DNA from: Morella rubra
Lineage: Eukaryota; Streptophyta; Magnoliopsida; Fagales; Myricaceae
DNA: 64,000 bases
Assembly (NCBI GenBank): GCA_003952965.2
Contig: CM025852.1
Location: forward strand, 12,215,180 to 12,279,179
Direction of reading: 5' to 3'
Shown here: piece after piece, positions 46,800-58,137 of the stretch
Position numbering within the stretch: the first letter of the stretch is position 1
How the letters are laid out: the number at the start of each line of letters is the position of its first letter
Program-made: the position numbers and the translations under genes
The notes under the pieces: generated by a model
Databases searched by the model: none
Seen by the model: the letters and a program-made list of their open reading frames with translations, nothing else
What the model was told of the DNA's origin: nothing

Positions 46800-47279
46800 C
46801 TTAATATTTAGGGCTGCTCAACCTTACTGGCAAATTTCAGTTCTTTGGGCAACGAGTTCTCGGTACTCGACCTAATCAACTTCAGTTTCGGTGGCCCTCA
46901 TTTGTAAAAACTCGGTAGTTTTTCCGGTTCCCAGATTATCCGGCATCGGGTTCTCAGGTATCGGTAAAACCAGGATTTTTTTTGTTTTTTGTTTTTTTTT
47001 TAAGAAAATAGTAAACGACGTAGTTTTTCTCTGTTTTTTGAACGCATTCTCCATCCCCCTTGCATCATTGACCCCTTCGATTCCTCCCCTCCCAAAATCA
47101 ATTTTCAACCCTATACACAACCACTTCCAGGCTCTCCCTTCACCAGCCGCACCTCCCTTTGCCGACCACCACAGGTACTCTCCTCTTCTCCCCTCCCTCA
47201 CGTCTCAATCTCTTCTCATCTCCTCTACCATATCGCTCTCACTGATAGATATGTTGTTAAAAAATTAATGGGATTGTTG
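46800..47279. other. Possible truncated hAT-like left end; no gene supported
   Basis: ATTTAGGGCTGCTCAACC at 46806 resembles the TAGGGCTG end of the element at 49018, but no matching right end exists before the next element starts at 47280. ORFs at 46872-47268 on both strands are composition-driven. Confidence 0.3.
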
Positions 47280-48059
47280 ACAGTGACGAAACCAAGCCGA
47301 GGCGAATAGGAGCCACTGCCCTAGTTGGTTCTGCCAAAAAACCAATTTTTATGTATTTTGCCCCCTTTGGCCAGGCCCGGCCCCCGCCCTTGCCCAACCC
47401 AGCCCGCCCAAGTCCCAGCCCAGCCCACCCCCCCTTAGCTCCCGATTCCCACGGCCTCTCCCTCTCAGCGCACTGCCTCACTTCCCAGTGACTCAGTCCC
47501 TCTCAGCTCCTCCGACGCCGGCGACTCTCGGCTCACTCCCTCTCAGCTCTCATCCTCCACCGGCGACCGGCCAGATTCGCCAGAAACCGTCGACCACTCA
47601 GCCTCTCTCTCTCTCTCTCTGCGCCGCACCAGGTCAGACCAGCCTCTCTCCCTCTTCTCTCAGCTAACTAGGGTTTGAATTGAATTGTGAATTTATTGGG
47701 GCTTGAATTGAATTGTGAATTTGTTAGGGTTTGAATTGATTTGTTAGGCCTATGAACTATGTCTTGCTTTTGATCAAATTCCATTTAAGTCTTACAGGTG
47801 TTATTATGTTGTGTGGGAGGGATTAAGTGTTTGATAATCAATTCTTCCCTAAAACGCATTTTTCTATAGTATAAATTGCAAGAAAAAATAGGTGACAAAA
47901 AGAGAGTGACCGGGATGTTTCTCTTGTCATTCATAATACACCAATGGACATAGTATTTTCATGCTTTCTTGGATTAACAATATGTAAGGTTTTATGCGAG
48001 TGGGCTGTGGTCTCATGTGCTTTGTATCCTGAATCTTCAATGGGTTATGCCAGAAAAAG

Positions 48060-48383
48060 TGGAAGATGTGCTGTGGTGTTGGAAGAGGAGGCTTAAAAAC
48101 CGTTTTCACTAAGGCTATTTGGAGCATAATGCCCCATTGTATCTGGTGGTGCCTTTGGCGGGAGCGTAATAATAGATGTTTTGAGGATTGTTCTTTGTCT
48201 TTGGATAGGCTGCAGGGTGATTTCTTGTCTTTAATTTTTTGTCGGGCAAACTCGTTGCTTGGTTGCCCTTTTCTAGATTTCGTTAGTTTTCTAGCTTGTT
48301 TGGATTAGTGATTTCAGTATAGTTCTTTGTAGTCTTCACATTTTCTAATGAGATTGGCTTATTCATAAAAAAAAAAAAAAAAA
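48060..48383 (+). mobile_element. 5'-truncated LINE 3' end with poly-A tail
   Basis: The ORF ends with IWWCLWRERNNRCFEDCSLS and FLSLIFCRANSLLGCPF, the usual C-terminal tail of plant LINE ORF2 proteins. After the stop come about 75 bp of 3' UTR and an A-run at 48368-48383. Only this tail is present. Confidence 0.75.
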
Positions 48384-48779
48384 TTCCCCAACATATGCTA
48401 CGTTCTTTTAAATATGGATATAATTAAATGTTATTCAACTTTTTCACATTCTACAAAAAAATATCCACTTACTAAAAAAAAAAAAAAAAATGCAAATCTC
48501 CACGTCAATACTTATTCCAGTATTTTATCTAACTTACCTTAAGATTATAATGTAGGTCTGTTGTTTGCATGTCAGACCACCTAATGTTCTAAGAAGTTAC
48601 TATCTAATTTTCTGCTAACCATACCAGGAGAGGATACGACCATCCAATCTTCAACCTACCCTTCATGTTTTTGTTTTTAACAAGTACCCACCCTCCCTTC
48701 TGAGTTCTGACAAGAAAAATTGTTAACATCCACCCATAATATTTTATACACTAAGGCCCACATATACAATAATATAATG

Positions 48780-48975
48780 CAAACTCTATGCCTCATTTAA
48801 CACTTCACTAGCCTTTCTTCCATCTCATCAAACACCCTGAGCCTCCATAAATAAGAATCTAACTCCTGAACCAACTCTCCTATTGCTAACATTTCAACAA
48901 AGCAGAGAAAACTCAACCCACTCTGCACCTCATCAACATGGGAAGCCTTCCGGTACATTTTCTTCTCTTTGCTGC
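48780..48975 (+). promoter_or_regulatory. Promoter-like segment with ATG, perhaps a captured gene 5' end
   Basis: CCTCCATAAATAAGAATC near 48843 contains a TATA-like CATAAATAAG. About 95 bp on, after AC-rich 5' UTR-like sequence, comes AACATGGGAAGCCTTCCG (ATG near 48938) followed by Leu-rich codons that suggest a signal peptide start. The frame ends soon and a hAT element begins at 49018. This looks like a truncated host gene start, but I cannot name it. Confidence 0.35.
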
Positions 48976-49009
48976 TCGTTCTAGTTCTTCTCCCACTACA
49001 TGAATATAT

Positions 49010-49429
49010 GTTCTAAATAGGGCTGAACAAAACCGGACTGGACAGCAAAACCGGACCGGATTTGCGGTCCGGTCCGGTCCAGACCTTTTGAAAACCAGTT
49101 TGGACCGGATTTATTAATATAAATTAAAAAAATGTTTTTTTTATTTTTTTAATGCAAATTACAAACTTAAAAAGTTTAGTTTTAACCTAAACTAAAACTC
49201 TAAGTTTTTACATGTCTTTCCCCCTTCGAAATTAACCTTAAAAAAAAAAAAAAAAAAATTAAAAATTGAAAAAAAAAAAAAAAAATGAAACCGGTCTGGA
49301 CCACTTAAGTGTCCAGACTGGACCGCATTGGTCCGGTCCTTTCATATAAGCACAACCGGAAATCCGGTCTGACCGGATTCCTGTCTAAAAACCGGACTGG
49401 ATTTCCGGTTGTGCAGCCCTAGTTCTAAC
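49010..49429. mobile_element. Nested hAT-type nonautonomous element
   Basis: The element spans 49018-49421 (404 bp) with inverted ends TAGGGCTGAACAAAACCGG and CCGGTTGTGCAGCCCTA. GTTCTAAA (49010-49017) and GTTCTAAC (49422-49429) form an 8-bp duplication with one mismatch. The interior repeats GGTCCGGTCCGG / CCGGACTGG motifs near both ends, with AT-rich sequence between. No coding capacity. Confidence 0.87.
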
Positions 49430-49932
49430 CAGCTTCAACATTCCCATTTCCATCATTAGTTTCCATTTTGATTGATTGTTCAGTCTTTTTTGTATCAAAC
49501 TTGTGAACAAGTCTTGATTTGTTAGGGCTTGAATTGAATTGTGAAGGTAGTGGAAGTGAATGTGATAGTGATTTGATTTCTGATTTCCAGATTTTTTATA
49601 TGAACACTGCATATGTAGTAAGGTCATTTTTTTTTTAGATTGAATTGGTTAATGAGTTTTGTTTTTAATGCTTTTAGTCTTTAATTTTCGATATTTTAAC
49701 CCTTAAGACATTTTTGCATTATGTAGGAACATTTTTTTTTTGTCATTTCGCCTTAGGAGTCTGCCCCCCTTCAATTTGGGTCTTGGTTCTGCCACTGATT
49801 GTTAACTCTTAAGATTAAAGTCTTGGTTTTTCAGAAGCTCCAATGGTGGAATAGCGTCGGTTTTTACTGACCCCAAGGATTAGGGATGAAAATGTTTGTT
49901 GTATTGCTTGAAAGCTCACGGATTGGGTGTTA

Positions 49933-52200
49933 ATGGGTATTGGCTCATGCTCAATTATATGTTTAACTGACTCGGTGTTACTTCTGAACCGACTCATTTT
50001 TGGTGAAAAATGCCTCATTAGGGCTTATTATGCCGCTGCTTCAGCATTGTTATCAGAAGACTATATGTTTGATGAGAGTGATACTGCCACTGCTTCAGCA
50101 TTGTTATCAGAAGACTATAGGTTGGCTGAGAGTGATACTGATATTGTTAATGTTCCAAGAAATTGGTCAAGAATCCAGAAAGGGCGGCGCAAATTATTTC
50201 CTTCAGTTAGCAAAGTGTTGAAGTCTTTGAATTGGATGGTCGCAAGGGAGATAAGATTTTCCACAGCCGTGAGAATGTATGGATTTTCTCATTCAATCCA
50301 TGCATTTACAGTTATCGTTGATATATTCGCATTAGCTGGGATGCGGATGGAAGTACATGCTTTGCTTAGAGATATCATTGGATATTATAAGGAAGGTAAT
50401 TATGATGCATTTCACTTGTTGCAAACTTTGCTGGATTCATCTCAGCACGTGGTAAGATCTGTTCTTGTGTTTGATATGCTCATAAAAGTATTTGCTGCCA
50501 ATTCAATGCTTGAGAATGCTTTGGATGTGTTTGTGCGGGCTAAGAGTGTTGGGCTTACACCAGATATTTTTTCTTGCAATTTCTTGCTGAACTGTTTGTT
50601 GAAAGCAAATAAAGTGGAATTCGTTAGAAGTTTATTTGAAGATTTAAAATACTCTGGACCACCTCCAAATTGTTATACATACGCAATTATGATGAACTTT
50701 TACTGTAAAGGACATTTTGGTCAGGATGTAGATATTGGACAAGCTACTGCTATTCTGGAAGAGATGGAGAGGACTGGGGAAAACCCAACTGTTGTCACAT
50801 ACAGTATATATATCTATGGTCTTTGTAAAGTTGGTTGTGTTGAGTTTGCCTTGGAGTTTATGCGTAGTTTGAGATGTAGAAACCAGCCTCTCAATAGTTA
50901 CAGTTATAATGCTATTATGCACGGGTTTTGCCAAAAAGGTGAAGTACATGAAGCTTTGGAACTTTTGGAAGAAATGAAGAGCTATGGTATACCACCAGAT
51001 GTTTACAGTTACAGCATTTTGATTGATATGTTTTGCAAGAAAGGGGATATAGAGAAAGGACTTGATTTGATTGAGGAAATGGGCCATTTTAATTTGAGAC
51101 CATCAGTAGTTAGCTACAGTTCACTCTTCTATGGTCTATGTAAGAGTGGATTGGTGGACATCTCACTGGCTATGTTCCATAATCTTGGGGATACTGGTTA
51201 TGGTTATGATCATATTGTGTATCAAATTTTAATCAATGGATTTTGTATGCAGGGCGATATGCACTCTGCCAATAAACTGTTAGAGGAGATGATCAGCAAA
51301 AACTTGGTTCCTGATGCTTTCAATTTCCACAATCTGATTTGTGGCTTCTGCAAGTCCGGGCTCTTAGATAGGGCACTGGAAGTCTTCAATATCATGGTAA
51401 GTCATGGTGTCTTGCCTTGTACTATCTCTTGCAATGTTATAATTGATGGATTTTGCAAGGAAGGGCACTTGAAGAAAGCCTTGAAACTTATGGACAAAAT
51501 GCAAGACCTGGGTATTTTCCTTAACACGTATACCTATAACGCAGTTATTAACATGCTGTGCAAGGAAGGAAATTCAGATAGATCTTGGGAGGTTTTTCCT
51601 CAAATGCTTAAGAGGAATGTACTCCCTGGAGTTGTGAATTATAGTACGCTGATGGATGGTTTTGCCAAACAGTCAGATTTCAAGAAGGCCTTGATGTTGT
51701 ACACAAGAATGGTAAAATTTGGTCTCCTGCCCAACACAGTCACATATACCATTCTTGTTAACATATTTTGTCATAGGCAGAAAATGAATGAAGCGTATCA
51801 TTTGTTTAGGGAAATGACCGAAAAGGGTTTGACTCCTGATATGATTTCTTATACATCTTTGATTGCCGGGTTTATCAGAACTAATGGAATGAAGATGGCC
51901 TGGGAATTGTTCAATGAAATGTTAAGTAATGGCCACATGCCCAGTGTTATCACTTATACATGTTTAATTTACGGGTGCTGCAAGTTGAAACTCATGGATA
52001 TGGCCAACTTGTTGGTTGATGAAATGAAGAGAAGCGAAGTGACTCTGGATGTGGTAACTTATGCTGTTCTCATCATTGGTTATCATAGGGTTGGAAATAT
52101 GGAAAGAGTAAAAGAGTTATTTGATGAAATGAAGACAAGTGGCATTACTCAAGATGAGTTTGCTTTGTGCTGGGGCAGTTTCCGAAAACTAGGAAGCTGA
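49933..52200 (+). CDS. P-class pentatricopeptide repeat (PPR) protein
   Basis: A single exon of 755 aa. PPR proteins of this class bind organellar RNA in mitochondria or plastids and influence its processing, stability or translation. About 16 consecutive 35-aa repeats run from roughly residue 175 to 745, each with the form VxTYxxLIxGxCKxGxxxxAxxLxxEM, for example YSYNAIMHGFCQKGEVHEAL and VITYTCLIYGCCKLKLMDMA. There is no E or DYW extension, hence P class. One repeat (near FYCKGHFGQDVDIGQ) is a few residues longer. The ATG at 49933 is the first in frame after a stop at 49909; the N-terminus is not a textbook targeting peptide and contains a 54-bp tandem duplication. A splice-acceptor-like TTGGTTTTTCAG at about 49822-49833 suggests an upstream noncoding exon. 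A hAT-like element ends 137 bp upstream. Confidence 0.93.
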   Translation: MGIGSCSIICLTDSVLLLNRLIFGEKCLIRAYYAAASALLSEDYMFDESDTATASALLSEDYRLAESDTDIVNVPRNWSRIQKGRRKLFPSVSKVLKSLNWMVAREIRFSTAVRMYGFSHSIHAFTVIVDIFALAGMRMEVHALLRDIIGYYKEGNYDAFHLLQTLLDSSQHVVRSVLVFDMLIKVFAANSMLENALDVFVRAKSVGLTPDIFSCNFLLNCLLKANKVEFVRSLFEDLKYSGPPPNCYTYAIMMNFYCKGHFGQDVDIGQATAILEEMERTGENPTVVTYSIYIYGLCKVGCVEFALEFMRSLRCRNQPLNSYSYNAIMHGFCQKGEVHEALELLEEMKSYGIPPDVYSYSILIDMFCKKGDIEKGLDLIEEMGHFNLRPSVVSYSSLFYGLCKSGLVDISLAMFHNLGDTGYGYDHIVYQILINGFCMQGDMHSANKLLEEMISKNLVPDAFNFHNLICGFCKSGLLDRALEVFNIMVSHGVLPCTISCNVIIDGFCKEGHLKKALKLMDKMQDLGIFLNTYTYNAVINMLCKEGNSDRSWEVFPQMLKRNVLPGVVNYSTLMDGFAKQSDFKKALMLYTRMVKFGLLPNTVTYTILVNIFCHRQKMNEAYHLFREMTEKGLTPDMISYTSLIAGFIRTNGMKMAWELFNEMLSNGHMPSVITYTCLIYGCCKLKLMDMANLLVDEMKRSEVTLDVVTYAVLIIGYHRVGNMERVKELFDEMKTSGITQDEFALCWGSFRKLGS
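50031..50138 (+). repeat. 54-bp in-frame tandem duplication within the PPR gene
   Basis: TGCCGCTGCTTCAGCATTG at 50031 recurs as TGCCACTGCTTCAGCATTG at 50085. The units encode ASALLSEDYMFDESDT and ASALLSEDYRLAESDT, 18 aa each including linkers. The reading frame is kept. Confidence 0.9.
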
Positions 52201-55200
52201 GTGAATGGAATTATGAGGAGTACATGGTATCTTTCTGCTTCTCTTTTTCCTTCTATGTACTTTGGTGTTCCAACTTTACATACTAGTCTGATGCACAAAC
52301 TTTCTTGGGAAGCTAATTATATTCAGTTTTCTATCCTTTTTTTGATGAGTTTGAAAGTATTTGACTATTCCTTTGTTCCCGCACCAGTAGAGACACAGTT
52401 TTCTTAAAATCTAACATTTGGTTTGATATTCTGAAAGATGTAATTTGCAACCAAGAGAAGGAACGCAAGATTTTTACTTTCCCCCCTCTTTTTTTTTTTT
52501 TTTTTTTTTATGTGGGGGAGGGGGGGGGGGGGGGGTGCCACAGCTGAAATTTTAAGCCATGAAGGGCCTAAATCCAAGGCCTGTCTGCAGTTATTCCAGT
52601 GGTTTCCTTCATGGTACTTGTTTAGATTGTACTTGTTGAGTGATAGATGTATAAAAGGAATAATCACGGTATGCCATTTGCTACACAGTGTGCCACAGAA
52701 TTGGGTAAAGCATACAATGGGCTGAAGACTCGAGCTTTTTGGTGATTGAAGAGGGGAATAGGACAGTACGACTTAATGAGTACATTATTGGATTGGTCAT
52801 GGAGTTGGATAACCTTTTGGACCACATTGGGTAAGCATTCTAGCAAACCCATCTCATGTAGAAGTGTTAGAAGTGTTAATATAACTTGGTATTTATTGTT
52901 TTGCAAGCATATGCTTCCGATCACATTATTGTGCAATATTGTCAAATAAATGTGCCTGACAAAAATACATCACGTATGATGAAAGCCATATAGAGGTTTG
53001 TGAATTACACCTTTCCTTCATATTTCGCTGAAAATCTTGTGGTGTATGAATAATTATTCTCTGGATTCACAACTTATGGGAAAACTTTTTTCTGTTAAAT
53101 GAGTGCAGGATATGATCTATTAATTGTGTAAGTTCTTTCCAGAAAAGTATGTATCTTTCATTAGGAATTTGTTATGCTGTAGTGCTTAAAACACTATATT
53201 TTAATGTGCCTTAGGCTGCTGAATGGAGTCGGGATGTGAATTAGATCTTTTAAGACCCATGTTTTCAATTATTTTAATCAAGCTACCCCTTGTTCGATTC
53301 GAGCCTCTGTTCCATTTTCCGACAAGCTGATATATGACCATCAGTAATTCCAATTATACTTGTACAATGAAAAAAAAAAAGCAAAAATGGAAGAAACTAA
53401 AGTTTTCCTTATCCGAGAAGCTGGGTAGGGTGGTGGCTATGCCCTGCTTGCCTAGCCACACAGCACGGTTGGGTAAGGTTTCCATGGTACAACATATTAT
53501 TGCCTTGGCAGAACATAGGGCGAACTTTGTTACTATTGGAATTGCACATGAATAGTGTTATCAATTTGACAGAAAATGAAATGGGGGGCGCTTGGTTGTA
53601 GAGTGATACGATTAGAGCTACTAAAATAAAGTCAGAAAATTCCACTTTCTGGGGTACGTTTTGTACGTACCTAAGCTACTGAGTTTCAAAGTTAAATCAG
53701 TTTTTGTTAATGAGGTGTGTCAATTAAAGGGACGAAGGTAGGTGGGGGAATGCATGCCCCAGCACAAGTTCACAACAACTTTTTGGATTAAATCAATGGT
53801 TAGACTCGATTAGTCTCCCAAGTGAGATTCCTAGGGAGCCTAACGGAGACTCTCTTAGTCTCATATGTTCTTGTTTTCTTACTTTTCACAGTGCTCTTCA
53901 TTTTCTGCAATTTCGCGTGACCTTGTCACTGGGCCCCATCTTTGGTCATAATGCTCTCTCTATTCACTCCATGGGAAAAGCTAGAAATATTTTACCTTGT
54001 CCAGAATCCCTAGTGACTGTTTTTTGGTAGCATTAGCTTATAAACTTCATAAATTTGTATTAATGACCTGGGTTAGTCAATAAGTGATAATCTACCTGCT
54101 CTGCACAAAATATATCGCAAACCTACTAGGAATGAAAGTCTCTTTGACAATACTAGGATAATGTGATCGGTAGCATTCTCAATTATCTACTTGAGTTCAT
54201 TCTCAATTTTGTTTCCTTGGACATTAGGCAATTGATTTGTGTCCCTTAACAATTTCTATAACTGTCCAGGCAGATGTGGTTTCCGACATGATAGAATGGA
54301 AACTTCATTCTCAAAATTTTTCGGTACTGACATTTTCTATTCCTATTGAATTGGTTCAGCAATGGTCGATCCAGTCTGGGGTTGGTTTTTAACTCTCTTT
54401 CTCTTACATTCTCTTACATTGCTTCTAGTGATGGGTACTATACTGCTTTGTTTGCTGCATTGTTCTTTATAGGTTTTCTCACATATTGAAGCCCATGTTC
54501 AATTCCTTACTCTGCACAATTCAATTTCACACGATCTGGAAGTGTCTTCCATTTCATGCCACTGAGTTTGATAATTTCTTTTTTTTCCACATATGCTCAT
54601 GTTTTCATCATTGAAGTTCTGTCTGCAGTTTATTCTTTATTTTTTAGCGATCCCCCTTCTTCCTTTTCTGTTTCCCTTTCAAATGAGATCTGTCCTTGCA
54701 GTATTGATGGGCAGGTAGTAACAGTTTACAACTAATTAGGAGCTAGGTCTCTCTTGTAGTTTAAGCTCCCAGCAGTCAGTATGATGATTACTAGCAATAA
54801 TACTGTAGCCATAATATTTTTATATTATATCTTTTTGACCAACTTTTATTTTTTGCTTTTATGTTGCAAAGATTTTGTGAATTCATTCATATGGGAAGTT
54901 TTACTGCCTTGGGGATGATTGCTATCAGAATTTTCAATCGAAGGGAGGTCAGTTTCCAATTTAAAACAAGGGGAAACTCCGTGTATCTCTTCAAATTTAA
55001 GATATTGTTTTATCAAAGTAGAAATTGCCTTAGTGCTTCTGTTGCAATAGCAAATTTAGTGACTGTTCTTTGGTTTTTTCTTAATAGACAATTAAGCATG
55101 TTTTTCACTGATACCATGTCCATTACATATATTCCAATGTTTGGTCATTGAGATCCATGTGCAGTGCTTGAAGAATAGATATTTCCTCTACTTTTTCTGT

Positions 55201-55225
55201 TTACGAGTCTTTCCTTTATTAACAG
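52201..55225. other. 3' flank of the PPR gene and intergenic region; no gene supported
   Basis: Contains the PPR 3' UTR and unassigned sequence. A homopolymer block lies at 52490-52535 (T-run, then a G-run). Splice-like signals occur (for example TGTCCAGGCAGATG near 54264), but no exon of a known family was read. It may include lost upstream parts of the NAC fragment. Confidence 0.3.
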
Positions 55226-55581
55226 AGAAGTATAGAAGTTGGGAGAAAAAGAATGGGACTTTTTCACTCCAAGAGATTGCAAGCTGTCCAAAACGAGCAG
55301 TTGGGGATGGCTTTTGGATGGCCACCAGAGCTGATAAAACTGCCAAAGTCGATGATACCATAGTTGGGTGTAAGATGACTCTTGTTTACTATACAAGGAA
55401 ACCTTCGGCTTCAAAGGCTGATAAGAGCTCCTGGATCATGCACGAATATAGAATCAGCAATGCTCCTCCAAGCAAAAGGGGAAGCAATGGCATGGGCTAT
55501 GTAGCCTTTTCATCCTTCTTACCATTTGTCATGCTCCCAAAATTGTTAGCAGGATCTCACCATTACAAAAGCTTTAATTAG
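55226..55581 (+). pseudogene. NAC transcription factor domain fragment
   Basis: After an acceptor-like TTTATTAACAG the frame reads EKYRSWEKKNGTFSLQEIA, CPKRAVGDGFWMATRADKTA, TIVGCKMTLVYYTRKPSASK and SSWIMHEYRI. This is the C-D part of the DNA-binding NAC domain (usual form GYWKATGADK ... VGxKKTLVFY ... WxMHEYRL). WKATG has become WMATR. The A-B subdomains (LPPGFRFHPTDEELI type) were not found upstream, and the reading ends soon after the domain without an activation region. It is probably a pseudogene or captured exon; a very divergent intact gene with unseen exons is possible. Confidence 0.7.
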
Positions 55582-55599
55582 GCTTTTCTACATTTTTTT

Positions 55600-57590
55600 T
55601 TTCTCAAACATCATCAGTAGTTCACTTATTTTTTAATTCTTTCATTCTAAAACTCACAATTATTATATTTGGTAAATCCCCCAGTTGGACGATTGAATTT
55701 TGTGTAAACTTTACAAGCAGATTCAGTGGTGCTTGATCCCACATCTCCTCATAATGGTGTGGTTTGCATTTAGTTGATGGTCTGAAGTGAATGGAACTCT
55801 CAGTCTTCAGTCTTCACTCAGATGGAACTCCAACCAAAGACCTTAAAGTTGAAATTGGGATTTGGTGAGGTTAAATTTTGATATTTGGGGGACAAAACAG
55901 GGCACTGTACATCCCAGAAGAGATGTACATCGACCACCGTACATTTAGAGAGGGTTGAAAAAGATAAATCTTTTCAAATTGATGATAATTTTCAAATATC
56001 CGGGGAAATGGATTAAAAAACATATGAGGATTACAAGCTTTTCAAATTTGTTATTTGTTAGTTGTTAGTCGTTTGTTTCCCAGTAAAACTCTTTTCACAA
56101 TAGAATAAATTTATATCCGCCCCCTGTTGGGCTACTTTGTTCTGTACCGTTGATTGATCACACTTGTATTTCAAAGTATACAAAGAAAAGAGATATATCT
56201 GACATGGATCGTACTGGTTCGGGTTTGTTCCTTTGCTTGATTTCGCTGGTGAATCGGGTCAATTCACTCTAGTGTTCGGAAGTTAAAAACAGAGGAAAGA
56301 ATATTTTATCCCTTAGGTTTATTGGAGGAGATCATAGAAATGTGAGTTTCTTCTTTACTAACAAAATTAAGGTAGTTGAGAAGGGCACAATGGAGAAACC
56401 GAAAAACATGGCAGGGTTCCTCAATTCCCTTCTCCATTTTTATTCTTACCAAAAAAAAAAAGGAGCAAATTTATCAAAATTGAGAGCTTACTTTTAGTTC
56501 CATTATCTGGGCCTGGGGAGAGGAGAGTCGACCATGAGATTTTGGGGGATTTAGAATATGCAGTTCGGAATTGGAGGATTTGAAGAAAGACAATGTAATC
56601 AGAACGTTCAAGTAAGTGGTCCGACTGGCGAGGCGAGGGAAACGAAAAAAAGGGAAGCATGACTCGTTCTTGGCTAGCTCCATGAGGAGCTGAGCCTAGC
56701 TAGGATGCCCAAACCTCATTAATTGTCGTGGCCCTCCCAATGAAGGGCAAACGATCCAGGTGTGGGAATCCTTTCTCCTTTTCAAATTCTTCCCAAGTTG
56801 AACAAACATCTTATTATTTGTCGGAGTGTAGAAGGAAAATTCTTCCACAAATTATGATGTCATTTGTTTTTAGTATTCTATTATTAAATTATTTTTCAAG
56901 TATATTTAATTTTCTCTTTGTTTTTATGGTTCTTTCTTACTTTTTAATTTCATTATTTTAGTCCTTTAATTTTTAAATTTTTCTATTTTCTTTTCTCTTG
57001 GTTTTTTGTAGCTTTGGGTGGGGTGTAATTTTTTTTTTTTAAACTATGATTTTGATTGTTTTTTTTCCTCTATTTATTTTTTATTGTTTTTTCTTAAAGA
57101 TGTGCGTCAATAGTAATTATGGGTATTTTGTTTTGTTTTTTAGGTTTTTCTATTTTTTGTAATTAAATTAAATAAATATATATTTTTTTATTTCTGTTAA
57201 TTTTTTTTGACACTTGACATGTTTAAATGAATTTTTTTTAGTAAATTAATATCTAGTGGACATGCTTTTATTACGAGTGAAGTGGTTTCCGTCAACCACA
57301 TCATTTATTTCCGTCAATTAGTTGTCCAAGTTTACAGAAGGACCAAAATGAGATCTTTTTTGACGTCGAAGACTACTGCAAGACAAAATGAATCCTAAAG
57401 ACTAAAAAAATCAAACCACAAATACTGATGGACTAATTAAGTCGAAGAAAAAGAAACATATTGGAGTATGAATAGTGAGCGTGGATTGGTGAATGAGATA
57501 AGAGGCAAAAAAAAACCAATTCACAATTTCGATTGAGAAGCATAGCACACGAATCTCTTACAATTCTTGTGCTTCGAAGACTCCAAGACT
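55600..57590. other. Intergenic, no supported gene
   Basis: AT-rich. 56840-57260 is strongly T-rich with no clear termini. Short ORFs at 56421-56683 and 56728-56961 show no motif. Confidence 0.3.
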
Positions 57591-58137
57591 AATTGGGGTC
57601 GGGTAGTCCATTGACGTCATTATTTGACTATGGCACCCCGAAAATTTCAACAAATTTACAGAAAATAAAAACTCCACAAATAAGTTTCAGATCAATTAGT
57701 CCATGCAATGTTATTTATAAAGTTATCTCTAAGATTCTCACTTGCAGACTAAAAAATGTGATGCACAAATTGATATCTAAATCATAAGCTGCCTTTGTCC
57801 CTGGGCGCTTAATCCATGAAAACTCAATCATTGCTCAAGAGATACTTCATTCTATGAAACATAAACATGGGCGTAAAGGTTGGACGGTTACCAAACTAGA
57901 AATGGAAAAGGCATATGATCCTGCATACGCTGAAATGCTTTGGCTTTTCCTCTCATTGGATTAAAATGATTGAGCAATGTATCTCCTCGGTGTCTTTCTC
58001 CATGTTATTAAATAGTTGCCCATGCTCGGGACATTTATTATGGCAATTTGATATGCAGGATCGCTTAAAATTATTGATGTGGAAGACAACTTCTAATGCC
58101 CTGCCGTTGAGAGGAATATATGCTGATGCTATTGATT

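Larger units (their letters stand above)
47272..49804. mobile_element. Composite hAT-like element with CAGTG...CACTG ends
   Basis: Left end CAGTGACGAAACCAAG at 47280; right end GGTTCTGCCACTG at 49796. Flanks are ATTGTTGA (47272-47279) and ATTGTTAA (49797-49804), an 8-bp duplication with one mismatch. The right 120 bp match the right end of the element at 21608-22365. The interior holds a GC-rich, CTCTCT-rich segment (47380-47650), a LINE tail (about 48060-48383), a promoter-like segment with an ATG (48780-48960) and a smaller hAT element (49018-49421). No transposase was recognised. Confidence 0.65.

Noticed and set aside
46872-47268. Overlapping ORFs of 109 and 125 aa on opposite strands
   Set aside because: Composition-driven, with no family motif or splice context; probably transposon debris.
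50644-51087. 147-aa minus-strand ORF inside the PPR gene
   Set aside because: Antisense to well-formed PPR repeats.
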